Assembly: GCF_900639865.1 (NCBI RefSeq)
Contig: NZ_CAAAHX010000002.1
Span: 124,001-188,000, forward strand
Origin: Legionella gresilensis
GTDB lineage: Bacteria > Pseudomonadota > Gammaproteobacteria > Legionellales > Legionellaceae
DNA: 64,000 bases
Reading direction: 5' to 3'
Shown: positions 43,479 through 55,953 of the stretch, one piece after another
Layout of the letters: each line of letters starts with the position of its first letter
Position numbering within the stretch: position 1 is the first letter of the stretch
Notes under the pieces: model-generated
The model's input: only the letters and a program-made list of their open reading frames with translations
Databases searched by the model: none
Told to the model about the DNA's origin: nothing
Translations under genes and position numbers: made by a program

Positions 43479-44837
43479 ATGCAAAATTCATTAGAAAATA
43501 TTACCAAAGTGCAACAAAAACCGGCAAGTGATTTGTCTAATCTTATGCAGGATATATTAGATCGAGCTCGCGCTCAAGGTGCTACTGATGCTGCCGTTTC
43601 AGTAAATCATGACAATGGCTTCTCTGTTGATGTACGAATGAATGATGTTGAAACAGTTGCATTCAATGAAGATAAAGGATTAAGTCTGGTTGTTTATATT
43701 GGCCATCGTAAAGGTGCTGCAAGTAGTACTGATACTTCTCCTAAAGCCTTAGACACGCTTGTTAAAGCAGCTTATGAAATTGCCAAAGTTAGCGCTGAAG
43801 ATCCTTGCTTTGGTTTGGCTGATCGTGAATTATTAACCAATAAATATCCCGAACTCGACTTATATCATCCTTGGGATATTAACCCAACTCAAGCAATTGA
43901 AATGGCTTTAAATTGTGAGTCACATGCACTTGGTCTTGATCAACGAATAAAAAATTCAGATGGCGTTAATTTAGCTACTTATAGTTTTATCCATGGTTAT
44001 GCAAATACGTATGGTGCTCTAGGTATTGTTAGTGGCACCAGGCATAGTATAAGTTGTTCCTTAATTGCGCAAGAAGGCGAGGCTATGCAGCGTGATTATG
44101 ATTATACTACTGCACGTCTGGCAAGTGATTTAAGTTCATTACAGCATTTAGCTGAGAGTACTGTTGAGCGCACTGTGAGTCGTTTAGGGGCTAAGCAAGT
44201 TAAAACACAGAAAGCGCCAGTTTTATTTTCACCGCGTGTATCAAGCGGTATTCTATCAAGCCTAATTAATGCAATTAGTGGCTCAAATTTATATCGTAAA
44301 AACTCCTTTTTATTAGATGCACTAGATAAGCAAATTTTTCCTGTCAATATTAAAATTTATGAACAGCCCCACTTAATAAGAGGCTTAGGCAGTGCGCCTT
44401 TTGATGGTGAAGGGATTCCTACTCGTAACAATATTTTTGTTGAGGACGGCCGATTACGCCAATATGTACTTAGTAGTTATTCCGCCCGTCGTATGGGTTT
44501 AAAAACCACAGCTAATAGTAGTGGTGTTCATAATTTAACAGTAGATCCAACTGCAGGTGGTATAAACGATTTAATAAGGCAAATGAATAAGGGTCTATTA
44601 GTGACTGAATTGATGGGACAAGGAGTAAATGGTTTAACAGGTGATTACTCGCGCGGTGCTTCAGGTTTTTGGGTAGAAAATGGGGCTATCCAATTTCCAG
44701 TAGAAGAAATAACAATCGCTGGTAATTTAAAAGACATGTTTTTAAATATTCAAGCTGTAGGAAATGATATAAATCCAAACATTTCCACCCGTTGTGGTTC
44801 AATTTTAATTGATAGTATGACTGTTGCAGGTCATTAA
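43479..44837 (+). CDS. pmbA: PmbA/TldE, non-metal subunit of the TldD-TldE protease
   Basis: 452 residues, the normal PmbA length. The N-terminal domain LMQDILDRARAQGATDAAVS and the NEDKGLSLVVYIGHRKGAAS segment are typical, as is the C-terminal block SYSARRMGLKTTANSSGVHN and GDYSRGASGFWVENG. PmbA lacks the HExxxH metal site that TldD carries, and none is visible here. With TldD it forms a heterodimeric peptidase that processes microcin- and CcdA-like peptides and ageing proteins. tldD is not in this window. It has its own promoter region with pmbA and the NAGPA gene divergent. Confidence 0.92.
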   Translation: MQNSLENITKVQQKPASDLSNLMQDILDRARAQGATDAAVSVNHDNGFSVDVRMNDVETVAFNEDKGLSLVVYIGHRKGAASSTDTSPKALDTLVKAAYEIAKVSAEDPCFGLADRELLTNKYPELDLYHPWDINPTQAIEMALNCESHALGLDQRIKNSDGVNLATYSFIHGYANTYGALGIVSGTRHSISCSLIAQEGEAMQRDYDYTTARLASDLSSLQHLAESTVERTVSRLGAKQVKTQKAPVLFSPRVSSGILSSLINAISGSNLYRKNSFLLDALDKQIFPVNIKIYEQPHLIRGLGSAPFDGEGIPTRNNIFVEDGRLRQYVLSSYSARRMGLKTTANSSGVHNLTVDPTAGGINDLIRQMNKGLLVTELMGQGVNGLTGDYSRGASGFWVENGAIQFPVEEITIAGNLKDMFLNIQAVGNDINPNISTRCGSILIDSMTVAGH

Positions 44838-44849
44838 CATGAGTGAATA

Positions 44850-44880
44850 GAGCCCATTTTATTCATTGGAAAATGGGCTC
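44850..44880. terminator. Perfect hairpin downstream of pmbA
   Basis: GAGCCCATTTT (44850-44860) and AAAATGGGCTC (44870-44880) form an 11-base-pair stem with a 9-base loop, 13 bases after the pmbA stop and 58 bases before the end of infA on the other strand. It lacks a strong T-run but the position is that of a (bidirectional) terminator. Confidence 0.6.
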
Positions 44881-44938
44881 TACCATCATTAATTGGATTA
44901 AATTAACAATTAACTATTTTAAAATGCATTAAAAAAAC

Positions 44939-45160
44939 TTAGTTTTTGTCGCGGAAAATGATACGTCCTTTAGTCAAATCATAAGGTGTTAATTCAACTT
45001 TAACTTTGTCACCTGTTAAAATACGAATATAGTTTTTACGCATACGGCCAGAAATGTGTGCTGTAACAATATGACCATTTTCTAGCTCAACACGAAACAT
45101 AGTATTTGGAAGCGTATCTACTACCGTACCAAGCATTTCAATATGATCTTCTTTTGCCAT
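44939..45160 (-). CDS. infA: Translation initiation factor IF-1
   Basis: 73 residues beginning [19 protein letters not shown]; the ATG at 45160 is preceded by GAGAG, and earlier in-frame starts give a hydrophobic leader foreign to the family. The OB-fold motif [20 protein letters not shown], the segment [17 protein letters not shown], and the ending GRIIFRDKN are nearly universal in IF-1. It binds the ribosomal A site during initiation. Its neighbourhood with aat and trxB follows the ancestral gammaproteobacterial order. Confidence 0.97.
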   Translation of the reverse strand: MAKEDHIEMLGTVVDTLPNTMFRVELENGHIVTAHISGRMRKNYIRILTGDKVKVELTPYDLTKGRIIFRDKN

Positions 45161-45507
45161 GAGGTCTCTCAAGTAAATTAAATAAAAAGGTAGATAGTGC
45201 CCTAAAATTAGAAAAATGGCAATCAAGCAAGGGGTTATTATAGTGCAAAATTATTTATTCAATAAAGTGCGGGTGTTATTGTTTTATAATAGATAAATTA
45301 AAACACTAGCTAAATATATGTGATTGAAAATGGATTTTTACCTATGAGCTTATTAAATCTATCACTCATATCTTATTGAATTTAAAAATAAAAAATATTT
45401 TTAACTTTTACCTCTACCCTAATACTTATATTTAAATAATTAGGTAACCTTTCCTTAAGATTAATATCATATAATAGTATTATATTTGTATTTAATGGTT
45501 AATTTTA

Positions 45508-46878
45508 ATGCACGAAAAATTGATTTTTTTTAAGTATGATTCACTAGAACAAGAAGAATTATGGAAAAAAATTCTTGTTTTAAAGGAGCCTATAAAGCGA
45601 TCGGAGTTAATTAAATTAATCCGAGGTTGGGGCCACTTTGTTCGCATGACTATGAACATAGTAGACCAGCAGAATACAGATCCTAATCAGTTAAATTTTT
45701 TATTAAAATTGCTTAATTTTCTTGGTAAAAAACCAGCAGACCCCTTGACTATCGAAAGCTGCCGCATTGAAATTTACAAAATTACAACAAAAGATGTACT
45801 AGAAAAAGTACTAGAAAAGTTACGTATTTCAGAACCAGATTTTGATGAAAAATCAGATTTTTTTGAATCTTTAATATTTATAACAGATGAAATTAACTTT
45901 TTTCACGAAGCAAGTCACCTTCTATGTCAAATGAACGTTGAGCTCAAGGAAGAAATGTCTAAAACAGTGGGTAATATAATTGAAGATGCTAGGAAAGCTA
46001 TTTCAGAGAATTTTTCACTTGAGGAAAGAAAAAAGATTTTGCAGGAATGTGATTTAGCAATAGATGAAGAGCTCGTTAAGATAGAAGAAAGAATTAGTAA
46101 ACGGTATTTTAATTTAGATAAATATTGTGTTAATCGCAAAGCTCATATGCAAAATTTACTTGTTAATTGGAGGCCACAAGGTAAATTCTTGGAGAATGGT
46201 GAAAAATTAAAGGAAGAAACCTGTGAGCAGATACGCCAGATGATAAGAAAAACAAAATTAGATTGTATGCATGTTTTTTTAGGTGGTGATAAAAAAGATG
46301 ATAAAGAAAAAGCGAGGTGTTCGCTTTTTAGTCAGTTAGTTAAGGACATTCAAAAGCCTTATATTATTTTCTATGAGAAAATAGCAGAAGAACGTGATCC
46401 CATTTTGGCAGAGCTTCTGTCAATTAAGGCAGAAATGGAAAATATACACGCTGAAATACTTGCTAGAAACCCTAATCATTCTCACTTAGAATTTATTGAT
46501 CAAGTTTGTTCAAAAATTGATGCTGCAAAAAAGGAATATACAGATACACTAATGGCAGCTACCAAGATCAATGAAACTAAACTAAATAGTATTACGAAGA
46601 ATTGCGTAATTGAAGTAAAAGATATTGTTCAGAGCAATTTAGTTGTAAGTAAAATACCTGAGAAACCTAAACATTATTCTACGTTTGAAAGAATTTTAAG
46701 AGTGCTCCGAAGTTTGCTAGAGAGTCTAGGTAAGCTGCCTATTCAGCCTCACCCACATGCAACAAGTGTTCCTGTAGGAATACATATTCATTTTTTTGAA
46801 AAGTCACAACAAGCAATAGAAAAAGTAAATTCCCGTCTTGATAAAGTTTCTATATCTGAAAGCCCCGAACTAAGTTAG
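45508..46878 (+). CDS. Unknown helical protein with an HExxH motif; candidate effector
   Basis: 456 residues with no recognised family. It is predicted to be largely helical and coiled-coil-like, rich in Lys/Glu, with no signal peptide or TM segment. Residues 131-139 read FFHEASHLL, which fits the zinc-metallopeptidase pattern with H133, E134 and H137; an ELKEE segment 10-15 residues later could offer a third ligand. The last 60 residues are rich in Ser, Pro and His (QPHPHATSVPVGIHIHFF). The gene stands alone between infA and aat, breaking an otherwise conserved gene order, which suggests insertion of accessory DNA. There is no clear ribosome site before the ATG. Confidence 0.55.
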   Translation: MHEKLIFFKYDSLEQEELWKKILVLKEPIKRSELIKLIRGWGHFVRMTMNIVDQQNTDPNQLNFLLKLLNFLGKKPADPLTIESCRIEIYKITTKDVLEKVLEKLRISEPDFDEKSDFFESLIFITDEINFFHEASHLLCQMNVELKEEMSKTVGNIIEDARKAISENFSLEERKKILQECDLAIDEELVKIEERISKRYFNLDKYCVNRKAHMQNLLVNWRPQGKFLENGEKLKEETCEQIRQMIRKTKLDCMHVFLGGDKKDDKEKARCSLFSQLVKDIQKPYIIFYEKIAEERDPILAELLSIKAEMENIHAEILARNPNHSHLEFIDQVCSKIDAAKKEYTDTLMAATKINETKLNSITKNCVIEVKDIVQSNLVVSKIPEKPKHYSTFERILRVLRSLLESLGKLPIQPHPHATSVPVGIHIHFFEKSQQAIEKVNSRLDKVSISESPELS

Positions 46879-47011
46879 TTCAGGGTTTAAACTGAAAGCT
46901 TTTTTGGTTCTAAAATCGGAAATAGCGATTTGCGGATGTCGTATGGTTTAGTTCAAATTAATCTCGTTAAATTAAAATCCTTGCATATTAATGATTTTTG
47001 AATTTAACTGG

Positions 47012-47674
47012 CTACCAGACCCCTTTTTTAGTTGGATATTGTAAGGTTTGTTTTAATCTCTTTAAGAATTCTTGGCGAGCTACAACAATAGCGCCTAAAC
47101 TTTGTAAATGCGGTGTCGATAGTTGGCAATCAATAAAGTCGAAATGCCAATCCATCAATAATTGGCATAAATAAAATAAAGCTATTTTCGAGGTGTCTCG
47201 CTCTTTATGAAACATAGACTCTCCAAAAAATGCTCTACCCAAACTTATCCCATATAAACCACCAACCAATTTATCAGCAGACCAAACTTCAACAGAATGC
47301 GCATAACCTAAACGATGTAATTCGATGTAGGCTTGTTGCATGTCAGAAGTAATCCAAGTATGTTGTTTTCGCTTATCAATAGTTGCGCAAGCATGAATGA
47401 CTTGCTCAAAAGCCTTATCAAATGTAACTAAATAATTTTTTTTTAATGATTTTTTTAAGCTTCGCGATACTTTGAATTCTTGCGGAATAAGTAGTAAGCG
47501 TGGGTTAGGTGACCACCATAAAATAGGGTAATCATCATCAAACCACGGAAAAATACCTTGACTATACGCTGTCAACAATCGGCCGGGCGATAAATCTCCT
47601 CCAACTGCCAACAAACCTTGATCATCTGCCTTTTCAGGATCAGGAAAAGTATAGGATAAATCAATAATCGCCAT
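47012..47674 (-). CDS. aat: Leucyl/phenylalanyl-tRNA-protein transferase
   Basis: 220 residues from ATG (MAIIDLSYTFPDPEKA); a TTG three codons earlier is possible but has no better ribosome site. The motif LLAVGGDLSPGRLLTAYSQG is typical of the N-terminal region, and IFPWFDDDYPILWWSPNPR is the invariant WWSP block. The SVEVWSADKLVGGLYGISLG and FFGESMFH segments complete the active domain. It transfers Leu or Phe from tRNA to N-terminal Lys or Arg, feeding proteins to ClpAP through ClpS. Adjacent to trxB, as in enterobacteria. Confidence 0.95.
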   Translation of the reverse strand: MAIIDLSYTFPDPEKADDQGLLAVGGDLSPGRLLTAYSQGIFPWFDDDYPILWWSPNPRLLLIPQEFKVSRSLKKSLKKNYLVTFDKAFEQVIHACATIDKRKQHTWITSDMQQAYIELHRLGYAHSVEVWSADKLVGGLYGISLGRAFFGESMFHKERDTSKIALFYLCQLLMDWHFDFIDCQLSTPHLQSLGAIVVARQEFLKRLKQTLQYPTKKGVW

Positions 47675-47770
47675 TAAGAGCAATTAAAATAATTAGATTA
47701 ATTTAAGTTTACATGAAGTTATATAAAAGTATTAAATTAAAAAATTTATTTAATTGGAATAAAGTCCTTT

Positions 47771-51202
<3,432 letters not shown>

Positions 51203-51213
51203 AGAGGAAAAAT

Positions 51214-51822
51214 ATGAAAAAAATAATCATTTTAGCGTTAATTACTTGCCTAACTAGTGTTTGGGCGCAAACACCTGCTGAGGAAGTACAAGCTAAATTA
51301 AATGCAATCCGTAGTATGAGTGCAGGTTTTGATCAAATTGTAACCGCTGGTAAGCGTGAAGTTTCACAATCTTCAGGTAAAATGGCTCTGGTTAGACCAG
51401 GTCGGTTTCGCTGGGAAACCCAAAGTCCTTTAGAACAACTTGTTATTGCTGATAGTAAACGTCTCTGGGTTTACGATATAGATTTAGAGCAGGTAACTGT
51501 TAAAAAACAAGAATCAGGTTTAGGTGGAACCCCTGGCCTTTTTTTAAGCGGTTATGATGATAGCGTGACTCGCGACTTTGATGTGACAACAAAAGATAAA
51601 AAGGGAGTAAGAACTTATATCTTAAAAGCTAAGTCACCGAAAGAAAATTTTCAAACGGTACAGTTAACATTTAAGGGTGATGCACTAAGTGTCATTGAGT
51701 TTTTTGATCAACTTGGCCAACACACGATTGTTACATTAAAAAATGTAGAAACCAATCCGTCCTTGGCAACGAAGTTATTTCAATTTAAACCGCCTAAGGG
51801 TGTCGATGTTGTTGAGCAATAA
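51214..51822 (+). CDS. lolA: Outer-membrane lipoprotein carrier protein LolA
   Basis: 202 residues. A cleavable signal peptide (MKKIIILALITCLTSVWAQ) precedes the half-barrel domain. The family pattern is visible: SMSAGFDQIV, SSGKMALVRPGRFRWE, LVIADSKRLWVYDIDLEQVT, and LSVIEFFDQLGQ. LolA carries lipoproteins released by LolCDE across the periplasm to LolB. It starts 11 bases after ftsK with AAGAGG as ribosome site, so it is cotranscribed, as in E. coli. Confidence 0.94.
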   Translation: MKKIIILALITCLTSVWAQTPAEEVQAKLNAIRSMSAGFDQIVTAGKREVSQSSGKMALVRPGRFRWETQSPLEQLVIADSKRLWVYDIDLEQVTVKKQESGLGGTPGLFLSGYDDSVTRDFDVTTKDKKGVRTYILKAKSPKENFQTVQLTFKGDALSVIEFFDQLGQHTIVTLKNVETNPSLATKLFQFKPPKGVDVVEQ

Positions 51823-51828
51823 ATAAAA

Positions 51829-53133
51829 ATGGAACAATTCATACCATTAGCGGAGCAATTAAGGCCTAAGCATTGGGATGAAGTCATTGGACAGACACAC
51901 CTATTAGGGCCAGGTAAACCCTTACGTTTAGCATTTGTTTCTGGTAAGCCTTATTCTATGATTTTCTGGGGCCCACCTGGTGTTGGTAAAACGACATTAG
52001 CAAGATTAAGTGCTGAAGCTTTTGATTGTGAATGGATAGCGCTGTCGGCAGTATTAGCCGGAGTAAAAGATATTCGAGCAGCGGTTGAGCAGGCGCAAGT
52101 TAATTTAACCTATCACCGCCAAACATTGCTTTTTATCGATGAAATCCATCGTTTTAATAAATCACAACAAGATGCCTTATTGCCTTATACTGAATCAGGT
52201 TTATTAACTTTTATAGGTGCAACAACAGAGAATCCTTCTTTTGAAGTTAATTCCGCCTTACTCTCTAGAGCACAAGTTTACGTACTTAAGCCTCTGGCAG
52301 ACGAAGAACTTAGTTTGTTAATACAAAGAGCGCGAGAAAAGGTTTTTCCTGATCTTCAATTTGAAACCAAAGCATTAGATTTCATTATCCATTATGCTGA
52401 TGGCGATGCACGTCGACTTCTTAATCTTTTAGAGCAAATTAATACAGCCGCAAAAATGGAAGGTATTAATGATGTAACATTGTCTTTTTTACAGAATGTT
52501 TTAGCGCCAAGTGGCCGCCGCTTTGATAAAGGCGGAGAAAATTTTTATGATCAAATTTCTGCTCTACATAAATCAGTTCGTGGCTCAAATCCTGATGCTG
52601 CTCTCTATTGGCTAACTCGCATGCTTGATGGTGGTGTTGATGCTCGCTATTTAGCAAGGCGAATTATACGAATGGCATGGGAAGATATAGGGCTTGCTGA
52701 TCCACGTGCCATGCAATTAGCAAATGATGCCGCATTAACTTATGAACGATTAGGGACGCCTGAAGGTGAGCTTGCTTTGGCTGAAGCTGTTATTTATCTT
52801 GCTTTAGCGCCGAAAAGTAATGCTGCTTACCTAGCATACAAGCAAGCACTCGATTTTGTAAAAAAAGATAAATCGCGCGAAGTTCCTTATCATCTTCGTA
52901 ATGCACCCACTGCTTTGATGGATAAATTAGGATATGGTCACCAGTATCGTTATGCCCATGATGAACCCTTTGGTTATGCAGCTGGTGAGACTTATTTACC
53001 CGAAGGACTTAAGAGTCTTAAGTGGTATAAACCAGTTGATAGAGGCTTAGAAGTCAAACTCAATGAAAAGATGGCTTTTTTAAGATCACTAGATAACGAA
53101 TATAAACAGAAAAATAATAAATCAAAAAAATAA
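51829..53133 (+). CDS. rarA: Replication-associated recombination protein RarA (MgsA)
   Basis: 434 residues, an AAA+ clamp-loader-like ATPase. The N-terminal LAEQLRPKHWDEVIGQTHLL is the family opening. Walker A is GPPGVGKTTLARL, Walker B is LLFIDEIHRFNKSQQDAL, and sensor 1 is IGATTENPSFEVN. After SGRRFDKGGENFYDQISALH come the tetramerisation helices (MLDGGVDARYLARRIIRMA). It acts at stalled replication forks with SSB. It follows lolA by 6 bases, as in enterobacteria. Confidence 0.94.
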   Translation: MEQFIPLAEQLRPKHWDEVIGQTHLLGPGKPLRLAFVSGKPYSMIFWGPPGVGKTTLARLSAEAFDCEWIALSAVLAGVKDIRAAVEQAQVNLTYHRQTLLFIDEIHRFNKSQQDALLPYTESGLLTFIGATTENPSFEVNSALLSRAQVYVLKPLADEELSLLIQRAREKVFPDLQFETKALDFIIHYADGDARRLLNLLEQINTAAKMEGINDVTLSFLQNVLAPSGRRFDKGGENFYDQISALHKSVRGSNPDAALYWLTRMLDGGVDARYLARRIIRMAWEDIGLADPRAMQLANDAALTYERLGTPEGELALAEAVIYLALAPKSNAAYLAYKQALDFVKKDKSREVPYHLRNAPTALMDKLGYGHQYRYAHDEPFGYAAGETYLPEGLKSLKWYKPVDRGLEVKLNEKMAFLRSLDNEYKQKNNKSKK

Positions 53134-53220
53134 ATTCTCTTACCTAGCCATGCGCTTAAATATCCGATAACTTATCAATAGTGGCTTTAAAGTTAAGCTA
53201 CTTCTTGATATGGCTGATTT

Positions 53221-53450
53221 CTGGATTCCGCGAACAAGTCGCGGAACGTAGGGAGAAGTGTGGGTAGATTGGGCTAAGCACAGTGCAGCCCAACAGTTTT
53301 AGTCTTAGGGCGTGAAGTTTAATCATAATTTGTTGGACTGCACTCTCCTTAGATAGCTTCCTCTAAATAGGCACCTTTTTCCTACCTACGTCCCGCGGCT
53401 TGTCCGCGGGATCCAGCAGGTAAGTTAGGCTAAACGCAGTGCAGACCAAT
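53221..53450. repeat. Nested repeat block: two CCCGCG palindromes, a MITE-like element and a solo MITE end
   Basis: In the 401-base gene-free stretch before fleS: palindrome at 53221-53250 (GGATTCCGCGAACAAGTCGC and flank), MITE-like copy 3 at 53265-53354 (left TTGGGCTAAGCACAGTGCAG, right TGTTGGACTGCACTCTCC), an inverted palindrome at 53386-53416 (TCCCGCGGCTTGTCCGCGGG), and a solo element end at 53422-53450 (TTAGGCTAAACGCAGTGCAG). Confidence 0.75.
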
Positions 53451-53534
53451 AAGCATAAATAGTCTGCTTTATAACTGAAAAAGTGTGAAGGGTTTAACGT
53501 ATGTTAACTTATAAAGGATAATAATAAATTAGGG

Positions 53535-54497
53535 ATGAATAACTTACACCATGAAATATGCCAGCGTCTTCCTTGTGGTCTAGTGGTTATTAATGCGCAA
53601 GGTGTAGTTATATGGTTTAATCATATCGCCGAGGATTTACTGGGAAATGAACTAGAAGGCGCTATATGGTCAGATGTTATTAAGCGCTCTTTTGCTCCTA
53701 AAGAAGATGATGGCTATGAAGTATCTTTAGTAGATGGTCGACGAATTAGTGTAGCTATTTCCTCATTAAATAGCCTGCCAGGTGAGCTAGTAACTTTAAC
53801 CGATTTTACAACCACAAGGCAATATGAAGAAGAAAAAGCTGAATATGGACGCTTTTTAGCTTTAGGCAGAATGACAGCTCAACTTGCCCATCAGATTCGT
53901 ACGCCCTTATCCTCAGCAATGCTTTATACAGAGCATTTATTAAATTCAACTAAAGCACAAGAAGAGCGAACAGCTAAATGGATAAAGTTAATTCAAGATT
54001 GTCACACTAGTATTGAAAAACAAGTTCAAAATCTATTGTCTTTTGCGCGCGGCGAAGCCATTGAACTTGCAAATGTTAGTGTTGTTGAATGGGGAAGAGA
54101 ATTAGAAAAAAGAATTTATTCTTTAGCGCTACCACCAACTTTAAAGTTAGTTATTGACAATCAACTTCAAACAGGCTCTTATTGTTTACATACTGAATCC
54201 CTAATAGGAGCAGTTTTAAATCTCATTACAAATGCAATTCAGGCTGGTGCAAATTGTATTGAAGTGGCACTGAGTTATATTAAAAATAATTTAATAATCA
54301 ATATTAAGGATAATGGCTGTGGAATGACTGAATCCGTAAAAGCGCAGGCATTTGCTCCATTTTTCACAACAAAAGCAGAAGGAACCGGTTTAGGATTAGC
54401 TGTAGTAAAAGCGGTGGTAAGAGCCCATCATGGTGATATTAGTCTTGAGTCTTCTCCAGGGCAGGGATGTTGTATAAATATAAGTCTTACTCAATAG
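53535..54497 (+). CDS. fleS: FleS/FlrB-like sensor histidine kinase
   Basis: 320 residues with no TM segment, so it is cytoplasmic. A small PAS domain comes first (CGLVVINAQGVVIWFNHIAE). The H-box reads GRMTAQLAHQIRTPLSSAML with His119; the AHQIRTPLS form is typical of FleS/FlrB rather than NtrB or PilS. The ATPase domain has NLITNAIQAGANC, IKDNGCGM, and the glycine-rich TKAEGTGLGLAVVKAV. It is followed 66 bases later by fleR. The pair forms the class II/III flagellar tier in Pseudomonas and Vibrio; PilS is unlikely since no TM domain is present. A block of repeats precedes it. Confidence 0.82.
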   Translation: MNNLHHEICQRLPCGLVVINAQGVVIWFNHIAEDLLGNELEGAIWSDVIKRSFAPKEDDGYEVSLVDGRRISVAISSLNSLPGELVTLTDFTTTRQYEEEKAEYGRFLALGRMTAQLAHQIRTPLSSAMLYTEHLLNSTKAQEERTAKWIKLIQDCHTSIEKQVQNLLSFARGEAIELANVSVVEWGRELEKRIYSLALPPTLKLVIDNQLQTGSYCLHTESLIGAVLNLITNAIQAGANCIEVALSYIKNNLIINIKDNGCGMTESVKAQAFAPFFTTKAEGTGLGLAVVKAVVRAHHGDISLESSPGQGCCINISLTQ

Positions 54498-54563
54498 ATT
54501 TCCAAAGAAGTCTAAAAGTTTTTTAAGGCGCTATTTGCCACAACATTAATAAAAGGAATATCA

Positions 54564-55880
54564 ATGATGAATGGCGTATTAATTGTAGAAGATGATCCTG
54601 TTTTACGTGAAGCACTTGCTGAAACAATGAGTTTAGCAGGGCACTCTTATTTGGCTGCTAAAGATGGTAAAGAAGCATTAGCAATGCTAGAAAAATACAG
54701 CCCGGCGGTTGTGCTTACAGACATACGCATGGATAAGCTTGATGGCCAACAATTACTTAGTGAAATTCAGCGTCGCGCACCAGGTATGCCTGTTATTTTA
54801 ATGACTGCTTATGGATCAGTTGAGGATGCTGTAAAAGCCATGCAACAAGGCGCTGTTGATTATCTAGAGAAACCATTTAGTGCACATAAACTTACTGAGA
54901 AAATTAACCTCTATATTGGTGCTACTTCCGGTGAAGAGGATAATGAACCTATTGCCAAAGATCCTAAAAGCCAAGCTTTACTTTCTATGGCCCTGCGTGT
55001 TGCTCAATCTGATGTCGGTGTGATGATTACAGGTGAGAGTGGGACAGGTAAAGAGGTACTTGCCCATTTCATTCATGATCATTCTGTGCGCAGGCAACAA
55101 CCGTTTATTGCAATTAATTGTGCAGCAATCCCAGAGCAGATGCTTGAAGCAACTTTGTTTGGTTATGAAAAGGGTTCCTTTACGGGCGCTTATAAATCAA
55201 CACCTGGAAAATTTGAGCAAGCACAAGGCGGTACAATTTTATTAGATGAAGTAAGTGAAATGAGTTTAAGTTTGCAGGCGAAACTGCTGCGTGTTATTCA
55301 AGAAAAAGAAGTTGAACGTATTGGTGCCAATAAGCTTATCAACTTAGATGTTCGAATACTAGCCACCAGTAATAGAGAATTAATAGAAGAAGTAAAATTA
55401 GGACGCTTTCGTGAGGACTTATATTATCGTTTGAATATTTTTCCACTACATTGGTTACCCCTAAGAGAGCGAATATGTGATATTATACCGTTGGCAAATT
55501 ATCTGATTCGTCGTCACTGCAAAGGAAAATCATTAAGAATTCCTTTATTAAGTGAAGAGGCTATTCAATTGCTTTTAAGTTATTCTTGGCCAGGAAATGC
55601 CAGAGAATTAGACAATGTAATACAGCGGGCCTTGGTGTTACAAACAAATGGTATAATAAACCCTACTCATTTACAGTTGTCAACGTTAGGAACAGTTAAG
55701 CCTACGTTATTTGATGGTATTAAAATGAAAAATTTACAAGAACATGAGTTTGATGTCATTGCTCAAACTTTAAAAGCGCATGGGGGCAATCGCCAACAGG
55801 CAGCTGCAATTTTAGGAGTAAGTGAGCGTACCTTACGCTATAAATTAGCAAAAATGAGGGAAGAAGGTTATGTTGTTTAA
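54564..55880 (+). CDS. fleR: FleR/FlrC-like sigma-54-dependent response regulator
   Basis: 438 residues in the order receiver, AAA+, Fis-type HTH. The receiver has phosphoacceptor Asp53 (VVLTDIRMDKLDG), with MTAYGSVEDAV and YLEKPF. Walker A is GESGTGKEVLAHF (about 159-171), and the sigma-54-contact loop is GSFTGA, a Ser variant of the usual GAFTGA. The C-terminal HTH reads QAAAILGVSERTLRYKLAKM. It activates sigma-54 promoters when phosphorylated by FleS. Flagellar genes themselves are not in the window. AGGAATATCA before the ATG supplies a ribosome site. Confidence 0.85.
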   Translation: MMNGVLIVEDDPVLREALAETMSLAGHSYLAAKDGKEALAMLEKYSPAVVLTDIRMDKLDGQQLLSEIQRRAPGMPVILMTAYGSVEDAVKAMQQGAVDYLEKPFSAHKLTEKINLYIGATSGEEDNEPIAKDPKSQALLSMALRVAQSDVGVMITGESGTGKEVLAHFIHDHSVRRQQPFIAINCAAIPEQMLEATLFGYEKGSFTGAYKSTPGKFEQAQGGTILLDEVSEMSLSLQAKLLRVIQEKEVERIGANKLINLDVRILATSNRELIEEVKLGRFREDLYYRLNIFPLHWLPLRERICDIIPLANYLIRRHCKGKSLRIPLLSEEAIQLLLSYSWPGNARELDNVIQRALVLQTNGIINPTHLQLSTLGTVKPTLFDGIKMKNLQEHEFDVIAQTLKAHGGNRQQAAAILGVSERTLRYKLAKMREEGYVV

Positions 55881-55953
55881 TCAAGAGCTTATTTTAATAA
55901 ATAGTCTAGGCTCAAGGAGTGCCTAGGCTATATTTCTTTATAATTTATTTACT

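Noticed and set aside
53535-55880. PilS/PilR identity for the two-component pair
   Set aside because: The kinase has no membrane segments and its H-box context and the regulator's sequence fit FleS/FleR better; PilS normally has several TM helices.
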